Assembly: GCF_041538045.1 (NCBI RefSeq)
Contig: NZ_JBGOSE010000001.1
Location: 186,001 to 250,000, forward strand
Length of the DNA stretch: 64,000 bases
Source of the DNA: Aliiglaciecola sp041538045
GTDB taxonomy: Bacteria > Pseudomonadota > Gammaproteobacteria > Enterobacterales > Alteromonadaceae
Direction: 5' to 3'
Within the stretch, counting starts at the first letter, position 1, and the number at the start of each line of letters is the position of its first letter. A program made the translations under genes and the position numbers. Below, piece by piece: positions 60,275 to 64,000 of this stretch. The notes beneath the pieces were generated by a model. That model was not told the DNA's origin and searched no databases. It worked only from the letters and a program-made list of their open reading frames with translations.

Positions 60275-61372
60275 ATGACTACTGACATTCACTTTAACCC
60301 TTTGCAATGTGACGGTTTCGAATTTGTGGAATATACCGCAGCAGATGAAAAAGGGATTCAAGATCTAAAAGATCTTTTCGTATCACTGGGCTTTGCAGAA
60401 GTTGCCCAACATCGCTCTAAACGTGTTTGGTTGTTTAAACAAGGTGATATTAATTTTATTGTGAACGCCGAACCTGCATCTCAAGCTGAAGAATTTGCCC
60501 GTTTACGGGGACCAAGTGTCTGTGGCATGGCAATTCGGGTGAAGGATGCAGGCAAAGCATTGCAACATGCAGTCAAAAACGGCGCTAAGCAATTTATTGG
60601 TAATTTAGGGGCTATGGAACTCAATATTCCAGCCGTATACGGTATTGGCGAAAGTACGCTATATTTTGTGGACCGTTATGGTGACGAATCAATTTATAGC
60701 ATTGATTTCAAATTCTATCCTGATTGGCAAGAGCGTATGCAAAAAGCCAATGCGGGGTTAGCGGTACTCGATCACCTAACTCACAATGTGAAACGTGGGA
60801 ATATGGCGGTTTGGGCTAATTTTTATGAACGAATTGGTAACTTTCGCGAGATCCGATATTTCGATATTGAAGGCAAGTTAACGGGGTTAGTGAGTAAAGC
60901 TATGACCTCTCCTTGCGGTAAAATCCGTATTCCCATCAATGAGTCATCTGACGATAAATCGCAAATCGAAGAATTCATCCGTGAATACAATGGTGAAGGT
61001 ATTCAACATATTGCTTTATCTACGGAAGATATTTACGACACTGTGCGAACCTTAAAAGCACGTGGACTTAAGTTCATGGATACGCCTGATACTTATTATG
61101 AGAATGTGGATAAACGTGTTGAAGGACACGGAGAAGATTTAGCCACTTTGCAAGAGCTAAAAGTGCTGATTGATGGCGCACCTATGAAAGACGGGATTTT
61201 ACTACAAATATTTACTGATACCGTGATTGGGCCGGTCTTTTTCGAAATTATTCAACGTAAAGGCAATGAAGGTTTTGGAGAAGGTAATTTTAAAGCCTTG
61301 TTTGAGTCCATTGAGCAAGATCAAATTCGACGTGGCGTGATCGAAAATAACGGTGAAAAGTCAGATGCGTAG
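60275..61372 (+). CDS. hppD: 4-hydroxyphenylpyruvate dioxygenase
   Basis: Iron enzyme turning 4-hydroxyphenylpyruvate into homogentisate. From ATG 60275 it has 365 residues. Two glyoxalase-like halves carry the iron triad: His in LDHLTHNV, His in IQHIALST and Glu in FFEIIQRKG. The C-terminus ends EGNFKALFESIEQDQIRRGV, as is standard. The start five codons upstream (60260) is less likely. The stop overlaps hmgA by 8 bp; the genes after it complete the homogentisate pathway. Confidence 0.97.
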   Translation: MTTDIHFNPLQCDGFEFVEYTAADEKGIQDLKDLFVSLGFAEVAQHRSKRVWLFKQGDINFIVNAEPASQAEEFARLRGPSVCGMAIRVKDAGKALQHAVKNGAKQFIGNLGAMELNIPAVYGIGESTLYFVDRYGDESIYSIDFKFYPDWQERMQKANAGLAVLDHLTHNVKRGNMAVWANFYERIGNFREIRYFDIEGKLTGLVSKAMTSPCGKIRIPINESSDDKSQIEEFIREYNGEGIQHIALSTEDIYDTVRTLKARGLKFMDTPDTYYENVDKRVEGHGEDLATLQELKVLIDGAPMKDGILLQIFTDTVIGPVFFEIIQRKGNEGFGEGNFKALFESIEQDQIRRGVIENNGEKSDA

Positions 61373-62507
61373 ATGGATTCATTTTCCTCGCCAAGCGGGC
61401 ACCTGTTCCCGTCAAGCCCATGCTGACTTTCCTGAGCAAGCCATTTTCGAACGGGAAATTGGCCGTAATGGATTTTTTGGACCTGCTACTCACCTCCATC
61501 ATACCCATGCACCAACGGGATGGATTGATTGGCACGGGCCTTTGCGTCCTAGAGCTTTTGATTTAAATTTATTGCCAGAAAAAAAGGTAGCTATAAACGG
61601 CAACTCCCCATGGAGTGCACCGGACATTTTATTCAATGTTCATTGTCGCTATCGCATCTGGCATTGTCATGGGGCAATGAAAAAGCTCGCCCGAAATGCC
61701 GATGGTGATGAATTGTTATTTATTCATCAAGGTAGCGGGCAGTTGTTTTGTGACTATGGGCACTTGTCCATCAAAGAAGGGGATTATGTGGTGATCCCCC
61801 GTTCGACTTTATGGCGAATAGAGCCTGATTCACACATGCAAATCTTGATGATTGAAGCCACTAATGATAGCTATCAATTACCAGAAAAAGGGTTAGTGGG
61901 TCCCCATGCGATTTTTGATGCGGGGATGTTAGATGTCCCTGAAATCAATGATAGGTTCAAACAGCAGTACAGCGAACAAAGATGGCAAGTGGAAATCAAA
62001 CGGCATAACCAGATTTCCGAAGTGACTTACCCATTTAACCCCCTTGATGCCATTGGTTGGCATGGTGATTTGAGTGTGGTGCGAATTAATTGGCGGGATA
62101 TTCGTCCATTGATGAGTCACCGATATCATTTGCCACCTTCGGCGCACACTACCTTTGTTGCCAATCGATTTGTGATTTGTACCTTTGTACCCAGACCCAT
62201 AGAGAGTGATCCTGGGGCGTTAAAGGTTCCTTTTTATCATAATAATGACGATTATGACGAAGTCTTGTTTTATCACCAAGGTGACTTTTTCTCTAGAGAT
62301 AATATTGAAAAAGGAATGGTCTCATTCCATCCAGCTGGCTTTACCCACGGACCTCATCCAAAAGCGTTTGCCGCAGGTCGTGCCCATAAAAAGACCTTCA
62401 CCGATGAAGTGGCGGTAATGTTGGATACACGGGATGCGTTGCAAGTGGCGGAAGTTTCCTCATTGGTTGAAAATGCTGACTATGTAAATAGTTGGCAAGT
62501 TAAATAA
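61365..62507 (+). CDS. hmgA: Homogentisate 1,2-dioxygenase
   Basis: Ring-cleaving dioxygenase giving maleylacetoacetate. 380 residues, shorter than the 430-residue eukaryote/Pseudomonas type but usual for the Alteromonadales/Shewanella group. Cupin segments include HLHHTHAPTGWIDWHGPLRPRAF near the start, LFIHQGSGQLFCDYG and FYHQGDFFSRDNIEKGMVSFHPAGFTHGPH, which carries the iron ligands. ATG 61365 with GGTGA upstream is preferred over GTG 61353. Overlaps hppD by 8 bp. Confidence 0.93.
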   Translation: MRRWIHFPRQAGTCSRQAHADFPEQAIFEREIGRNGFFGPATHLHHTHAPTGWIDWHGPLRPRAFDLNLLPEKKVAINGNSPWSAPDILFNVHCRYRIWHCHGAMKKLARNADGDELLFIHQGSGQLFCDYGHLSIKEGDYVVIPRSTLWRIEPDSHMQILMIEATNDSYQLPEKGLVGPHAIFDAGMLDVPEINDRFKQQYSEQRWQVEIKRHNQISEVTYPFNPLDAIGWHGDLSVVRINWRDIRPLMSHRYHLPPSAHTTFVANRFVICTFVPRPIESDPGALKVPFYHNNDDYDEVLFYHQGDFFSRDNIEKGMVSFHPAGFTHGPHPKAFAAGRAHKKTFTDEVAVMLDTRDALQVAEVSSLVENADYVNSWQVK

Positions 62508-62526
62508 TTATCTGAAAAGGATTGCC

Positions 62527-63546
62527 ATGAAATTAGCAAGTTATAAAAATGCCAGCCGAGATGGTCAGCTGGTAGTCGTAAACAAAACCCTTACTCAGTG
62601 TGTTTTAGTCACTGATATTGCCAGCACTATGCAGCAGGCTCTGGATAATTGGGCGCAAACAAGTCCGAAATTAGCGTCAATATATCAACAATTAAATGCG
62701 GGAACACTGCAACATGCTTTGTCCTTCGACAGTAAAAAGTGTGAGTCTCCTTTGCCTAGAGCTTATCAATGGGCCGACGGCAGCGCCTATGTTAATCATG
62801 TGGAACTGGTTCGAAAAGCCAGAGGTGCAGAGATTCCCGAGAGTTTCTGGCACGATCCCCTCATGTATCAAGGTGGCTCCGATGACTTTATTGGCCCAAC
62901 AGATGATGTTGTTCTGCCCAGCGATCAATGGGGCGTGGACTTTGAAGCGGAAGTCGCTGTGGTGACAGACGATGTTCCAATGGGCACAGCGCCCGAAAAC
63001 GCTGGCCAACATATTAAATTAATCATGTTAGTTAATGATGTATCTCTAAGAGGGCTGATTCCTGGGGAGTTAGCCAAAGGTTTTGGTTTTTTCCAGTCTA
63101 AACCTGCATCTGCATTTTCCCCTGTTGCCGTTACGCCTGATGAGTTGGGTGACAAATGGGTTAATAATAAAGTGCATCTGCCCTTGATCTCTGAATATAA
63201 CCATAAGCTATTTGGTTGTCCTCAAGCGGGTGTGGATATGACATTTGATTTTTCCCAATTAGTAGCACACGCCGCGAAAAGTCGTAATTTAAGTGCCGGC
63301 ACTATTATTGGGTCTGGTACTGTATCTAACAAACAAGGTACCGAATACGGAACCAGTATAGCTGAGGGCGGAGTAGGCTACTCCTGTATTGCGGAAGTAA
63401 GAATGATAGAAACAATTCGAGACGGCAAACCCAGTACTGAGTTTATGAAGTTTGGTGACCACATTAAAATAGAGATGAAGGATGAGCAGGGAAGTTCTAT
63501 ATTTGGCAGTATCGAACAGAAAGTTATAAAGGCTAATCTGGGTTAA
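62527..63546 (+). CDS. fahA: Fumarylacetoacetase-family hydrolase
   Basis: 339-residue FAH-family enzyme, the last step of tyrosine breakdown, giving fumarate and acetoacetate. Seen: N-terminal domain, then MYQGGSDDFIGPTDDVVLP, DFEAEVAVVTDDVP with the acidic metal ligands, LVNDVSLRGLIPGELAKGFGFFQSKPASAFSP and GTIIGSGTVSNKQG. It is of the short bacterial type, not the 420-residue mammalian type. It lies between hmgA (20 bp) and maiA (50 bp). Confidence 0.93.
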   Translation: MKLASYKNASRDGQLVVVNKTLTQCVLVTDIASTMQQALDNWAQTSPKLASIYQQLNAGTLQHALSFDSKKCESPLPRAYQWADGSAYVNHVELVRKARGAEIPESFWHDPLMYQGGSDDFIGPTDDVVLPSDQWGVDFEAEVAVVTDDVPMGTAPENAGQHIKLIMLVNDVSLRGLIPGELAKGFGFFQSKPASAFSPVAVTPDELGDKWVNNKVHLPLISEYNHKLFGCPQAGVDMTFDFSQLVAHAAKSRNLSAGTIIGSGTVSNKQGTEYGTSIAEGGVGYSCIAEVRMIETIRDGKPSTEFMKFGDHIKIEMKDEQGSSIFGSIEQKVIKANLG

Positions 63547-63596
63547 TAGCATGGTTTTTTGAAACATGGAATATACTTAGTTCGAGGAGATAATAA

Positions 63597-64000
63597 ATGA
63601 GTTTATATTTACACGGGTACTGGCGTTCTTCTGCTTCTTATAGAGCTCGAATAGCACTTAATTTAAAACAATTAGATTATACCTATGTTCCGGTTAATTT
63701 AACTAAAGACGGTGGCGCACAGTTTAGTGAACAATATAGTGCATTAAACCCAGCGCACTTAGTGCCTACTTTTGTCGATGATGATGAAGATATTTTTCTA
63801 AATCAGTCGATGGCGATTATTGAATATATTGATGAGCGTTATGAAGAGCCGGTGAAATTAGTACCTATTCATCGCTTAGACCGTGCAAGAGTGCGCAGTT
63901 TTTCACAGGATATTGCTTGTGATATTCAGCCCATTACGAACCTACGTGTATTGCGCCATCTAAAAACGAACTTTCAATCCAGCGAAGAAGATAATGCTGC
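63597..64000 (+). CDS. maiA: Maleylacetoacetate isomerase (3' end cut by window)
   Basis: The first 134 codons of a zeta-class glutathione transferase, which isomerises maleylacetoacetate to fumarylacetoacetate; the gene runs past the window end. The thioredoxin-fold N-terminal domain starts SLYLHGYWRSSASYRARIALNLK; the zeta motif SSCxxRVRIAL appears as SSASYRARIAL, with Ala for Cys while the catalytic Ser remains. LNQSMAIIEYIDE is the glutathione-binding segment. GAGGAG precedes ATG 63597. Last visible gene of the hppD-hmgA-fahA-maiA run. Confidence 0.92.
   Translation, partial: MSLYLHGYWRSSASYRARIALNLKQLDYTYVPVNLTKDGGAQFSEQYSALNPAHLVPTFVDDDEDIFLNQSMAIIEYIDERYEEPVKLVPIHRLDRARVRSFSQDIACDIQPITNLRVLRHLKTNFQSSEEDNA

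Noticed and set aside
1..64000. CRISPR arrays, insertion sequences, prophage or integron
   Set aside because: No regularly spaced direct repeats, transposase, integrase or phage structural genes were seen.

Overview
This window looks like core chromosome of a marine, polar-flagellate gammaproteobacterium of the order Alteromonadales (Alteromonas, Paraglaciecola or Glaciecola-like). The evidence is AT-rich coding, the block order bamD / rluD-pgeF-clpB, recX-alaS-csrA-tRNA-Ser-tRNA-Arg and sap-pspF / pspABC-ycjXF-tyrR, a polar-type flagellar/chemotaxis cluster with flhF, flhG and parC/parP, a sodium-pumping oxaloacetate decarboxylase, and PEP-CTERM surface proteins. The genus is an inference from gene content. 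I see no insertion sequence, prophage, CRISPR array or rRNA.

Layout. 1-0.9 kb: end of an ECF sigma factor and its ChrR-type anti-sigma factor. 1-6.5 kb: bamD (minus), then rluD, pgeF and clpB, with a sigma-32 promoter before clpB. 6.6-12.5 kb: a PEP-CTERM/exosortase-associated block: a PrsT-like TPR protein, two PEP-CTERM proteins, and pssA between them. The two PEP-CTERM genes carry nearly the same sigma-54 type promoter. 12.8-25.2 kb: flhA-flhF-flhG-fliA-cheY-cheZ-cheA-cheB-parC-parP-cheW-DUF2802, headed by a good sigma-54 promoter. 25.3-31.9 kb: an accessory stretch with an exported alpha/beta hydrolase, an exported HAD hydrolase divergent from a TetR regulator with two perfect operators, a decayed methionine aminopeptidase fragment, and a GT2 / VTT-membrane-protein / ArnT-like cassette.

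32-36.8 kb: metA and a methionine synthase split into two genes, headed by four tandem MetJ boxes. 36.8-42.8 kb: a DUF938 methyltransferase, a FemAB/GNAT-like protein, recX (with no recA beside it), alaS, csrA with an unusual leader that repeats the start of csrA, tRNA-Ser(GCU) and two identical tRNA-Arg(ACG) genes on a 163-bp repeat. 43.1-46.4 kb: oadGAB. 46.4-57.3 kb: the envelope-stress block pspF-sapABCDF (minus) and pspABC, ycjX, ycjF (plus). 57.3-64 kb: aromatic amino acid degradation, phhA, tyrR, hppD, hmgA, fahA and maiA (cut by the window end). TyrR-type boxes lie before phhA, tyrR and hppD.

The genes form recognisable circuits: TyrR controlling phenylalanine/tyrosine breakdown to fumarate and acetoacetate; MetJ controlling the last steps of methionine synthesis; PspF controlling envelope stress through sigma-54; flagellar class genes leading to FliA and polar chemotaxis arrays positioned by ParC/ParP. 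The most unusual items are the csrA-like leader ORF, the shared PEP-CTERM promoter, the split metH, and three copies of an acidic motif in the CheA linker.
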